Assembly: GCA_014379345.1 (NCBI GenBank)
Contig: JACMLY010000147.1
Coordinates: 1-55,847 of the forward strand
Direction: 5' to 3'
DNA length: 55,847 nt
Origin: Chitinophagaceae bacterium
GTDB taxonomy: Bacteria > Bacteroidota > Bacteroidia > Chitinophagales > Chitinophagaceae
Shown: positions 43,977-52,860 of the stretch, one piece after another
How positions within the stretch are numbered: the first letter of the stretch is position 1
Layout of the letters: each line of letters opens with the position of its first letter
Made by a program: the position numbers and the translations under genes
The notes under the pieces: generated by a model
Databases searched by the model: none
What the model was told of the DNA's origin: nothing
What the model saw: only the letters and a program-made list of their open reading frames with translations

Positions 43977-46900
43977 TTGCCGTTACTTGTTGCATCAGGG
44001 GCACTTTTAATAATACTTCTGTTCCACCACAGCTTCCATCATGAAGGATCAGGTCAGTAATTGAAATGTATGTATCCAATTGTTTTTTTTGTTGCAGGTT
44101 TGCTATCCTGTCTGCGGTAATACGCATCCCCATGGACTTATGTGTAGAAGCAGATTTGCTTTTCATATCACCTGCTTTTTTTCTTCCGATACCGTCATCG
44201 GTGATCTTGCAGCAAAGCATGCCAGCGGTTTGGTAGAGTTCTATTTCCAAACGGCCTTTTTCTTCCTTATGCATAAGTCCATGCCAAATCGCATTTTCAG
44301 CGTAAGGTTGAATAATAAGTGGCGGTACTTTAACCGAAGAAACATCCAGATCGTCTTCAACTTTGATCTCGAATTGAAAATGATGGTCAAACCTCAGGGA
44401 TTCAAGTTCCAGGTAAAGCTGTAGAGATTCTAATTCACTTTCAAGAGGAATGAATGCAGCCTGCGAATTTTGCAGGATCAATCTTATGAGCTTAGAAAAT
44501 TTTGTGAGATATTCGGATGCCTGCAGTTTATTATTTTGAAGAATAAAACGATTGATGGAGTTGAGGGAATTAAAAATAAAATGCGGATTCATTTGCGCGC
44601 GCAACGCCTGCATTTCCAATTCTGCGGTCTTGCGTTTTAAATTGGCCAATTGTTTTTCTTTTTCCGAACGTTCCAGTTTCAGCCTGAATTTTTGGTTCAG
44701 CCACCACCGGGTGATTGCGTATAAAAATAAAGCAATACAAACACCTGCTGTTATCCGGAACCACCACGTGTTCCACCACGCAGGAACGATCACGATCTGT
44801 ATAGATTTCACAGCCCACATGCCATCGCTGCTGACAGATTTAACTTTGAATACATAATTGCCATGCGGCAGGTTAAAATAATGTGCCGACCGTTCAGTGC
44901 CGGCATTTCTCCAATTGTTTTCATGACCTTCAAGCATAAACAAATGGCTATTTTCTGAAGGGCTGCTGTAATGTATACCCGAAAAGTCAAACGAAAAGGT
45001 ATTTTCGTTGTGAGCAAGCTGAATCTTGTTTGTTCTTTCGATCGGTAATTCCAATATGCATCCCTTTCCAGGTTTAACTATTTGATCTGAGATCCTGAAA
45101 TCGGTGATCGCAATTTGTGGGGATTTCGTGTTTTTCGTAAGCTGGTCGGGGAAGAACGCATAATAACCGGTTGCATCTCCAAACAACAGTTCGCCCGTTT
45201 TTAATTTGTATGCTGTATAAGAAAGAGCATTGGAATGTAGTCCCTGGTTTTTGCCAAGACTCACTATTCCTGTATGATGAATGCTAAGCTTGAAAATCCC
45301 CGACTTGGAGCTTACCCATATATTTTTATTGTCATCTTCAATGATATTTCTAACATCGCCCGAATTCAATGAATAGCCTGGAACGCTATGCACAGAAAAT
45401 ACATTCGTGGCAGGTCTGTACTGGTATAAACCATTCGTTGTTCCGACCCAGATAGTACCCTGAATATCTTCATACATACAATTTATGATCGCTCCGGCTG
45501 TATAAAGCTCGAATTTCCCGGTACTGCGATGCCATCGATAAATAGTTCCACCAAACCTGGTCGCTATCCAAAGGTCGCCCTCGTCATCTTCCAGGATGGA
45601 GTTTATATTCCTGATCTGGTTCACGATTGAATCCGTGTAGGAATTGAACACGGTTAATTGGCAGGTACGCGGATTTAAACGATAAAGACCGTCCGATCCA
45701 CCAATCCATAAAAGACCCTTGTGGTCTTTCAGGATAGTAGCGACATATGTTTTATCCAGCATCAGACCAACAGACGATGGGTTTTTGTAAAGGGTAAAAA
45801 ATTTTTTTTCAAGGTTAAAATTAAGCAGGCGACCACCGAAAGTTACCCAGAGATTGGATTTGGAAGCTTCTTCTATCTTGATCGTATACCCGTCTTTAGA
45901 TCCCTGGTGCAAAGAATCCGGAGTGAAATACCTGGTAAAATGTTGACCTATTTGCGTCTGCATAAGACCCTTCGGAGTGCCTATCCAAACAGCACCCGAT
46001 GGTTCCTGATAGATCGCCTGAACGATGCTGCCTACCTCAACGTAAGGGATATTCTTCCGCAACGGATCTACCCGGTATAGATTTCCTTCGTTTGTGCTCA
46101 ACCAGATGACCCCATCTCTTGAAATATAAGTTGCCCATGCTGTATTATCAATGAACTCACCTTCATTTTCCTGGTTGCTGAAATGAGTTATTTCACCCGT
46201 CGCCGGATCATAGCGGTTAATCCCTGCCTCATAGCTGCCAATCCATATAGCGCCGGTTATATCTTCGGTGATAAAAGTGATGTGGTCGATTGTCTTGGTT
46301 TTTGTAAATGGGGGGCGACTTAATTGTTGAGGATTGCCGGGATTATAGGTATGTCTTGTGAAGGAGCCCGTTGACCTATTCATGGTATGCAAACCATCCC
46401 CGGCAGTACCAATCCAGAAATTTCCCTTACTATCTTCAAAAATGGCTCTTACTTTATTATTAATAAGACTTTGAGGATTTTCCGGATCATGCAGATACCT
46501 CGTAAATGTTCCGGTTTTTTTATTAAAACGATTCAGGCCTCCCTCATTGCCGACATCCCAGACCAGGCCTGTACCAACCCACAGTGAACCCTGACGATCT
46601 TCATAAAGTGACCGGACACGGTTACTGCTTAGGCTTGACGGATCTGCTAGCTGGTGGGAGTAATTGAAAAATTTTCCGGTCTTTGCATCGAAACGGTCAA
46701 GTCCTCCATAATTACCTACCCAAAGAGTTCCCTCCTTGTCAACAAGTAGTGTAGTGACACTGTCGCTGCCAGGTCCGGAAAGATCATTTTTATTGTGGCG
46801 GAAATGTGTAAAGATTCCGGTATTTGGGTCATATTTATCAAGCCCCATCCCATAAAATCCGATCCAGATATTACCGGCATGATCTGAGGTAATGGCCTCG

Positions 46901-47256
46901 GGATAAGTTCCCCCCAATGAATTTGGATCTGCCGGGTCATGCCTGAAACTGATCATGCGGTAACCGTCATACCTTGTGATACAGCTTTTGGTCAGGTCGG
47001 CAAACCACATGTAGCCATTCGGATCCTGTGTTATGGCATTGATTTTTCCAAGCGACACGTCGCCGGCACCTTCAACAAGATTGAATCTTATATACGGAGT
47101 TTCAGGAAAATGATACTTACCTGTTTGTTTTAAACCTTTTTGGCCATATATCGATGAAGCCAAAAGAACCAATAATAAGCACATTAAATAACCGGGAATT
47201 CCGAGGTTAAAAAAATGCCGGTCTTTTAATGCCTGATGGTTAGTACAAACACACAT
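43960..47256 (-). CDS. Two-component regulator propeller sensor histidine kinase (LytS-type His_kinase)
   Basis: 1098 residues. A hydrophobic export segment (about 22-40) is followed by repeated Reg_prop propeller blades with (I/L)W(I/V)G(T/S)..GL motifs to about residue 700 and a Y_Y_Y-type domain (HLFMLEGHENNWRNAGTERSAHYFNLPHG). One transmembrane helix (WWFRITAGVCIALFLYAITRWW), a coiled-coil linker (KLERSEKEKQLANLKRKTAELE) and a His_kinase domain with the phospho-His in AQMNPHFIFNSLNSI follow, then HATPase. It senses an unknown periplasmic ligand and pairs with the LytTR regulator downstream. It differs from the HisKA_3-type kinase at 32507-35590 in the output half. N-terminal Met choice is uncertain. 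Confidence 0.93.
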   Translation of the reverse strand: MCVCTNHQALKDRHFFNLGIPGYLMCLLLVLLASSIYGQKGLKQTGKYHFPETPYIRFNLVEGAGDVSLGKINAITQDPNGYMWFADLTKSCITRYDGYRMISFRHDPADPNSLGGTYPEAITSDHAGNIWIGFYGMGLDKYDPNTGIFTHFRHNKNDLSGPGSDSVTTLLVDKEGTLWVGNYGGLDRFDAKTGKFFNYSHQLADPSSLSSNRVRSLYEDRQGSLWVGTGLVWDVGNEGGLNRFNKKTGTFTRYLHDPENPQSLINNKVRAIFEDSKGNFWIGTAGDGLHTMNRSTGSFTRHTYNPGNPQQLSRPPFTKTKTIDHITFITEDITGAIWIGSYEAGINRYDPATGEITHFSNQENEGEFIDNTAWATYISRDGVIWLSTNEGNLYRVDPLRKNIPYVEVGSIVQAIYQEPSGAVWIGTPKGLMQTQIGQHFTRYFTPDSLHQGSKDGYTIKIEEASKSNLWVTFGGRLLNFNLEKKFFTLYKNPSSVGLMLDKTYVATILKDHKGLLWIGGSDGLYRLNPRTCQLTVFNSYTDSIVNQIRNINSILEDDEGDLWIATRFGGTIYRWHRSTGKFELYTAGAIINCMYEDIQGTIWVGTTNGLYQYRPATNVFSVHSVPGYSLNSGDVRNIIEDDNKNIWVSSKSGIFKLSIHHTGIVSLGKNQGLHSNALSYTAYKLKTGELLFGDATGYYAFFPDQLTKNTKSPQIAITDFRISDQIVKPGKGCILELPIERTNKIQLAHNENTFSFDFSGIHYSSPSENSHLFMLEGHENNWRNAGTERSAHYFNLPHGNYVFKVKSVSSDGMWAVKSIQIVIVPAWWNTWWFRITAGVCIALFLYAITRWWLNQKFRLKLERSEKEKQLANLKRKTAELEMQALRAQMNPHFIFNSLNSINRFILQNNKLQASEYLTKFSKLIRLILQNSQAAFIPLESELESLQLYLELESLRFDHHFQFEIKVEDDLDVSSVKVPPLIIQPYAENAIWHGLMHKEEKGRLEIELYQTAGMLCCKITDDGIGRKKAGDMKSKSASTHKSMGMRITADRIANLQQKKQLDTYISITDLILHDGSCGGTEVLLKVPLMQQVTANEKMD

Positions 47257-47467
47257 GGGTAGTGTTGTTTCGTGAAGATAATAGCTTTTTAATTTGTAAA
47301 GCTATCCATCTTGCGAACGGTCGACAGCGTCAGTGAGTGGTTGACTGATATTGCGGGTAGGATGCTGGAAATAGCGGGTAAACGGGATACCAATTTTACA
47401 GAATGCCGGTTTCTTTGTGGTGGTACTTCACAATCATTCCTTAATTTCCTTGATTATATTAAAACTC

Positions 47468-50059
47468 ATGAGGAAAATTTTACTTATCATCTTTTGTAGT
47501 CTTTGTACCTGGTATTTCCCACAAGCACAAGATTTAAAATATTATCTGCCAGACAGTGTCACCTACAATCCTTCCATCCCAAAACCCAAAGACATTATTT
47601 TTCATGAAGTGGGAGAATGGCATGTAACGCATGACCGACTGTTCAATTACATGAAAGCAATAGCTTCGGCCGCGCCAGACAGAGTGAAACTGGAAATTAC
47701 AGGCTATACCTATGAGTCGCGACCTCAACTTCTGCTCATTTTTACTTCGCGAAAAAATCACCAGAACCTCGAACAGATCCGTCAGCAGCATGTACAATTA
47801 ACAGACGCTTCGAAATCAGGTTCTCTTACCATTGATGATATGCCTGCAGTTGTCTGGATCGGTCATTCCATCCATGGTAATGAGCCGAGCGGGGCGAATG
47901 CATCCTTACTCAGTGCTTATTATCTGGCAGCCGCACAGGGAAAACAAATTGATGAATTACTGGACAACGTGATCATTCTGTTCGACCCCTCTTTTAACCC
48001 GGATGGATTGAACCGTTTTGCCACTTGGGCAAACCAACACAAGAGCAAGAACCTGGTTACCGATCCCAATTCAAGGGAATTCAATGAAGTGTGGCCAGGT
48101 GGAAGATTCAATCACTATTGGTTCGACCTCAACCGTGACTGGCTTCCGGCAGTGCATATAGAAAGCCAGAACAGGTTAAGAAAATTTCATGAGTGGAAAC
48201 CGAATATTCTCACGGATCATCATGAGCAGGGTAGTAACGCCAGTTTCTTTTTTCAACCCGGTGTTCCATCGAGAGTGAATCCGCTGACTCCTGAAAAGAA
48301 CCTTGAGCTTACCGCTAAAATGGGGAAATTCCATGCTGAATTTTTAGACCGTATCGGCTCGCTTTACTTCACTAAAGAAAATTATGATGACTTCTATTAT
48401 GGCAAAGGTTCTACCTATCCCGATGTAAATGGTTCAATCGGTATTTTGTTCGAACAGGCATCATCACGGGGGCATGCACAACAAACAGCTAATGGTATTT
48501 TACGTTTTCCATTCACTATCCGCAATCAGTTCACCACTACCTTATCTACTTTGGAAGCAGCAAAGGCTTTGCGCAAAGAACTGCTGGCATACCAGCGGGA
48601 TTTTTACCAATCGGTGATCAAAGAAGGAGGGGCTGCACCTGTCAAGGCGTATGTGTTCGGAAGCAGGAATGATAAAACCAAAGCCGCCATATTCGCCGAA
48701 ATGCTCGTTCGCCACCAGATAGATGTGTATGAATTGAATAACAACCTCAATGCAGATCCTCCCTCTATGCCCACAGCTTTTGAAAAAGGAAATGCGTATG
48801 TAGTTCCCTCTAACCAGGCGCAACACCGGCTGATCAGGGCGATCTTTGAAAAAACCCTCCAGTATAAGGATAGTTTATTTTACGATGTAACCTCCTGGAC
48901 GATGCCGCTGGCCTTTGGCCTGTCTTATTCAGAATTAAACACTGCCAAATTTAATGGCAGCATCCTCGGAACGAAACTTGAAAAGCCGGTGCAGCCACCA
49001 GGTAACCTGATTGGGGCTAAAACAAATTATGCGTACCTGATGGAATGGAATGAATTGTATGCACCGCGGGCTTTACATGAATTGCTGGATGCAGGTATTG
49101 TGGCCAAAGTGGCTACCAATGCATTTACCATGACGGTCGATGGCGCAAATAAGAATTTCAATTATGGAACTATCTCGGTTCCTGTACAATTGCAATCGAT
49201 CGATGCCCAAAAACTGTATGAAGCGGTTAAAGAGATTACGGAACGAAACGGGGTCACAACCTATTCAGTCAATACCGGCAATGTATCCAGTGGCAGCGAC
49301 CTGGGTAGCAGTAAAATGCTCACCATCACAAAACCTTCCATTGCCATGTTAACAGGCCAGGGGATCAATGCACTGGATGCCGGGGAAATATGGCATTTGC
49401 TTGATCAGCGTTTTAACCTGCGCTCAACCCATCTTGATATTTCTGTTTTTAACCGGGTTGATATTTCAAAATATAACACGCTGATAATGGTAAGTGGGAA
49501 TTACGGAGAGCTCAATAAAGAAAAATTAAGAACCTGGGTCCAATCCGGAGGAACATTGATCGTAACAGAAGAAGCGGTTCAATGGGCGGCACAAAACGGG
49601 TTGACCAATATTACGTTCAAAAAAATAAAAGGCCAGGATAGTGCGTCAACGATCGCTTATGTTGAAAAGGAATTTCGAGACGGCGCCCAGCGGATGAATG
49701 GAGCTATTTTCAGGGCAGAAGTAGATTTGACACATCCGCTCGCTTATGGCTATACAACACCCTGGGTGGACCTGTTCAAAAGCAATTCAATATTCCCGGA
49801 GAAAAACAAAAACCCATATTCCAATCCGTATCTGTATAAAGACAAGCCTCTGCAAAGCGGATTTATCACCAGGCCTAATTACGATGCCGTAAAAAATTCC
49901 GCAGCAGTATTGGTGAATACATTAGGGTCCGGCCGCGTTATATCCATTGCAGACAATCCAAACTTTCGTGCATTCTGGCTCGGTGGAACCAAATTATTTA
50001 TGAATGCGATCTTTTTTGGGAATATTATTGATGCAGGGTCGGGGAGGAATGGGGAGTAG
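47468..50059 (+). CDS. M14 family metallopeptidase, secreted, large form
   Basis: 863 residues from ATG 47468 (MRKILLIIFCSLCTWYF), chosen because it opens a typical signal peptide ending PQAQ. The upstream in-frame ATG at 47417 would bury it. The M14 zinc motif is HGNE (His136, Glu139) in GHSIHGNEPSG, with FDLNRDW as the substrate Asn-Arg motif and LTDHHEQGSN carrying the third His. The C-terminal part (about 500-863) contains a class I glutamine-amidotransferase-like stretch (NTLIMVSGNYGELNKEKLRTWVQSGGTLIV) seen in large Bacteroidota M14 proteins. Likely periplasmic or secreted carboxypeptidase. It is oriented away from the propeller kinase. Confidence 0.9.
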   Translation: MRKILLIIFCSLCTWYFPQAQDLKYYLPDSVTYNPSIPKPKDIIFHEVGEWHVTHDRLFNYMKAIASAAPDRVKLEITGYTYESRPQLLLIFTSRKNHQNLEQIRQQHVQLTDASKSGSLTIDDMPAVVWIGHSIHGNEPSGANASLLSAYYLAAAQGKQIDELLDNVIILFDPSFNPDGLNRFATWANQHKSKNLVTDPNSREFNEVWPGGRFNHYWFDLNRDWLPAVHIESQNRLRKFHEWKPNILTDHHEQGSNASFFFQPGVPSRVNPLTPEKNLELTAKMGKFHAEFLDRIGSLYFTKENYDDFYYGKGSTYPDVNGSIGILFEQASSRGHAQQTANGILRFPFTIRNQFTTTLSTLEAAKALRKELLAYQRDFYQSVIKEGGAAPVKAYVFGSRNDKTKAAIFAEMLVRHQIDVYELNNNLNADPPSMPTAFEKGNAYVVPSNQAQHRLIRAIFEKTLQYKDSLFYDVTSWTMPLAFGLSYSELNTAKFNGSILGTKLEKPVQPPGNLIGAKTNYAYLMEWNELYAPRALHELLDAGIVAKVATNAFTMTVDGANKNFNYGTISVPVQLQSIDAQKLYEAVKEITERNGVTTYSVNTGNVSSGSDLGSSKMLTITKPSIAMLTGQGINALDAGEIWHLLDQRFNLRSTHLDISVFNRVDISKYNTLIMVSGNYGELNKEKLRTWVQSGGTLIVTEEAVQWAAQNGLTNITFKKIKGQDSASTIAYVEKEFRDGAQRMNGAIFRAEVDLTHPLAYGYTTPWVDLFKSNSIFPEKNKNPYSNPYLYKDKPLQSGFITRPNYDAVKNSAAVLVNTLGSGRVISIADNPNFRAFWLGGTKLFMNAIFFGNIIDAGSGRNGE

Positions 50060-50069
50060 AATTCGAAAG

Positions 50070-50198
50070 ACAAAATACAGAATACAGAACACAGGATACA
50101 GAAGACAGGAGCTACAAATGTAAAACGGTTAAGGTGAAGAAAGTTATCATGACAACTCTATATTGGTTTCTGAATTCTGTCTCCAGTATTCTGCTTCC
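50070..50198. repeat. ACAGAATACAGAA inverted repeat
   Basis: The left arm is a run of ACAGAATACAGAAC/ACAGGATACAG units (about 50077-50109); the right arm is TCTGAATTCTGTC..AGTATTCTG (50169-50192). Imperfect. It lies in the M14-ssb gap. A similar direct-repeat stretch of TGGATACTGGATACC is at about 12620-12640. Confidence 0.6.
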
Positions 50199-50322
50199 AA
50201 AGGGTAAAAAAACTTTATTAATATGTATTTTTCCCCACGGTGCTAACAAGGCTTGTCGTAGTATTGAAGTATTGTAAATTGCTGCTTCAAACTGTTCAGA
50301 TGAGCAGCTAAAATTTTAAGCT

Positions 50323-50757
50323 ATGATTAAATTACAGGTAATCGGCCATCTTGGTAAAGATTGCGTTACAAACACGGTGAACGGAAAAAACGTTATTAAT
50401 TTCAATGTAGCCCATACGGAGAAATTCAAGGATGTTCAGGGTAACCAGAAAGAGAAAACCACATGGGTCGAGTGTGCTTATTGGACTGATCGGACCGCCA
50501 TTGCTCCCTATCTTCGGAAGGGAACTCAGGTATATGCAGAAGGTACACCGGAATTAAAAACCTATCCCAAGAACGATGGAACAATGGGGGCTTCATTAAA
50601 TTTACGTGTATTCAGTGTTCAATTATTAGGTAGCCGTAATGAAGGCAGTGGCGGCTCATACGGAGCTGGTGAAAACAGTTACTCTTCACAGCCTGCAGCA
50701 ATGAATGCAGGGAACGCCAATGAAATTACAGAGGCTGCGGACGATCTGCCTTTTTAA
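50323..50757 (+). CDS. ssb: Single-stranded DNA-binding protein
   Basis: 144 residues. The N-terminal OB-fold is shown by MIKLQVIGHLGKDC, VNGKNVINFNVAHTEKFK, KTTWVECAYW and GTQVYAEGTPELKTY. A Gly/Ser/Asn-rich linker (about 107-130) and the acidic tip DDLPF, the docking site for partner proteins, follow. It coats ssDNA as a tetramer during replication and repair. It is a standalone copy, not next to rpsF/rpsR, so it may be an accessory SSB. The upstream region contains TATTGTAAATTGC, which could include a -7 element. Confidence 0.95.
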   Translation: MIKLQVIGHLGKDCVTNTVNGKNVINFNVAHTEKFKDVQGNQKEKTTWVECAYWTDRTAIAPYLRKGTQVYAEGTPELKTYPKNDGTMGASLNLRVFSVQLLGSRNEGSGGSYGAGENSYSSQPAAMNAGNANEITEAADDLPF

Positions 50758-50765
50758 TAGTTTTT

Positions 50766-50826
50766 TGCCACGGATTCCACGAATTACCACGGATTTAATT
50801 CGTGCGAATTCGTGTAATTTGTGGCA
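50766..50826. repeat. TGCCACGGATT palindrome between convergent ssb and L,D-transpeptidase-like gene
   Basis: 61 bp, TGCCACGGATTCCACGAATT to GAATTCGTGTAATTTGTGGCA without the last base. Same length and layout as the perfect palindrome at 32436-32496, with several arm mismatches. It may terminate both convergent genes. Confidence 0.78.
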
Positions 50827-50830
50827 ACAA

Positions 50831-52120
50831 TTATCTACGTTTCTCGAACGAGTTTACCCATCTTTCCATTTCTTCCCTTGATACTGGTTTTTGCTGGTCA
50901 TCTATATTGATCACGTACAGAAAACCTTTTTGTCCGGGTGTTGCCGTATAAGTGCTTACGAGGTTGAACTGTTCACTCACCAATAATCTTCCACTGGTAA
51001 TATTCCAGACTTCTTTGGCACAAAGGCAGCCCATAGTTGGGGTAAGTGGGTAATAGGGCTTGTCCTTAAAATATTCAGGATCGATGGTAGTTCCATGTGC
51101 GATAATTTCCGTACGCCCGATCTTTCCTGCGGTCCACGCCTCCGCCATCGGTAAATAGTTTTGCCATGTTGACGGAAGCAACTGTTTATAAAGCTGCAGG
51201 GAATCCAGGGTTGAGGCTGTGGGTTGGTGAAAATATTTTTGCCAATCTTTTTCGTAGGGCATTACCAGTTGCAAATTGGGTGTGGGTCCGATATAATTAT
51301 TATGTGCAATGGCAGTTCCCTGTATGCTGTAGATACCCTGCGGAGTACTGCCATTCGTTATAAAATAAGGCAGATCAGAGGCCGACCTCGCCAGCTGTTG
51401 AAACACCACCAGCCGGCCACCTTCATTGCGCATAAACCGGCCGTCAGCATTTTGTACAATTGCCAGTCCTGGGTAATCACGGTTCCATCTTTGAAAGGAG
51501 TAAATTATTTTTTTGCCATGAGTTTGCTGATGAGCAAATAAATGGCTGATATCAGGCGTTTTATGCTGCCTGAAACCAGCATGCTGGTTAAGATAGCTTT
51601 CGAATGCCGATAATATGTTAATGGAGTCATATCCGGGGAATTGCTCAACCATTCTGATCTTAATACTGTTAACATTTTCTACAGATGAATCTGCACGGAA
51701 TAAATACAAAGCACTCATCGCGAATAATTTTGGATCTGTTTCTTTTTCCAAAATCGCTTTCATGTTAATGTTATAACCTGTTGGGTAAACGCCATAAACA
51801 GCTTCGAGAAAAGCGCGCCTTGTTGGATAAGGGAGAAATTGGTATTGATCGAATAATTGTTCGAACCCTTTTTCAACATCATCATTGGCAATCATGAATT
51901 GCGAAATTGCCTTACAGGCTGATTCGAATTTGTGTTCGTTGTTGCTATCGAGTTTTTGCGCAAAAGTTTTTGAGATAATATTCTCCCGAAGGTCCTTGTT
52001 CAATCGTTCTCGCTTATTATACAAAACAAAATCACTGTAAATCTCATCTCGTCTCAACTGACACAATCCCGAATACTGTAAAAAAAATGATACTACCGCT
52101 AATAAGACCCATTTTTTCAT
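50831..52120 (-). CDS. Secreted protein with divergent L,D-transpeptidase (YkuD-like) motifs
   Basis: 429 residues with a signal peptide (about 1-20). The N-terminal half (25-230) is helical and unrecognised. The C-terminal half carries the layout of an L,D-transpeptidase: ITNGSTPQGIYSI (254-266; compare the TPxGxF segment of YkuD), AHGTTID (341-347) and, 15-20 residues later, TMGCLCAKE (362-370; compare the [ST]xGC catalytic motif, Cys365 as nucleophile). Such enzymes cross-link or attach proteins to peptidoglycan via meso-diaminopimelate. The assignment is by motif spacing, not overall similarity. The ATG is four bases after a TACATTTG box. Convergent with ssb. Confidence 0.55.
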   Translation of the reverse strand: MKKWVLLAVVSFFLQYSGLCQLRRDEIYSDFVLYNKRERLNKDLRENIISKTFAQKLDSNNEHKFESACKAISQFMIANDDVEKGFEQLFDQYQFLPYPTRRAFLEAVYGVYPTGYNINMKAILEKETDPKLFAMSALYLFRADSSVENVNSIKIRMVEQFPGYDSINILSAFESYLNQHAGFRQHKTPDISHLFAHQQTHGKKIIYSFQRWNRDYPGLAIVQNADGRFMRNEGGRLVVFQQLARSASDLPYFITNGSTPQGIYSIQGTAIAHNNYIGPTPNLQLVMPYEKDWQKYFHQPTASTLDSLQLYKQLLPSTWQNYLPMAEAWTAGKIGRTEIIAHGTTIDPEYFKDKPYYPLTPTMGCLCAKEVWNITSGRLLVSEQFNLVSTYTATPGQKGFLYVINIDDQQKPVSREEMERWVNSFEKRR

Positions 52121-52124
52121 AGTG

Positions 52125-52132
52125 CAAATGTA
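52125..52132 (-). promoter_or_regulatory. -7 box directly before the L,D-transpeptidase-like gene
   Basis: The minus strand reads TACATTTG, exact TAnnTTTG, only four bases from the ATG. This predicts a transcript with almost no leader. Confidence 0.5.
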
Positions 52133-52157
52133 TGAACCGTGATTGAAGATAACTGGT

Positions 52158-52221
52158 GATTAGCCAATTAGCCGATTAGCCAATTAATCTGCTAATTGGC
52201 TAATCGGCTAATCAGCTAATC
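52158..52221. repeat. GGCTAAT-family hairpin
   Basis: GATTAGCCAATTAGCCGATT on the left mirrors AATTGGCTAATCGGCTAATC on the right around CTGC. Same word as at 2523-2632 and 54262-54505, here arranged as an inverted repeat. It lies against the stop codon of the receiver gene. Confidence 0.8.
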
Positions 52222-52222
52222 A

Positions 52223-52666
52223 CTAATCAGCCAGTACAAATTCTTCCTTCGAACGGGTTGATAATTTTTGCCAATCAATGGAAAGTATTTTTTCAAGCAT
52301 TTTTACAATGTCCGTGAAAAGATGCGGCTTTATTACATACAGGTTTGCTCCCTGTTTATAACAGGATTCAATATCATCCTTGTTGCTCGAGGTGGAATAC
52401 ATTATGACAGCAATATCATGAAAAAGAGGGTTTGATTTGATTTCGCGCAGACAATCTTTACCACTTTTTCCTGGCATATTCACATCAAGAAAAATAAAGT
52501 TGGGGGAATAATTTCCGGCTAATAATGTCAGCAGATCTTTTCCATTTTCTACGGACGACAATTGCACAGGAAGAGAAACTTCTTTGATCGCTTCTTCAAA
52601 AATCATCAGGTTATCCGCATCGTCGTCGGTAAGCAGTACCTGTATTGTGGAACCAGGGTTTTTCAT
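52223..52666 (-). CDS. Stand-alone receiver-domain protein (CheY/Rcp1-like)
   Basis: 147 residues. A single receiver domain: acidic cluster Asp14-Asp16 in LLTDDDADN, phospho-acceptor Asp61 in FIFLDVNMPGKSG, Thr/Ser in MYSTSS and Lys in YVIKPHLF. No output domain. I choose ATG 52666 (MKNPGSTIQVLL); an in-frame codon at 52720 would add 18 residues before the first beta strand. It probably accepts phosphate from a kinase encoded elsewhere and acts by protein contact. No kinase gene adjoins it. Confidence 0.88.
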   Translation of the reverse strand: MKNPGSTIQVLLTDDDADNLMIFEEAIKEVSLPVQLSSVENGKDLLTLLAGNYSPNFIFLDVNMPGKSGKDCLREIKSNPLFHDIAVIMYSTSSNKDDIESCYKQGANLYVIKPHLFTDIVKMLEKILSIDWQKLSTRSKEEFVLAD

Positions 52667-52860
52667 AGGATCGGCTTGATAAGTGTCACTTTTATAAAGG
52701 TAGAGTACCTCCCTGAACAATTGAAGTGAAGTGAATAACTATCTGAAAAAATAAGTCGGGGGTTTCTGGTTAACAAACGGTTTACTGATTCTTTTTCATA
52801 AAACTTACTTCAAAATCTTAAATTGAGGGTTGATTCTTTCATCTTTCAAATAATCATCAT

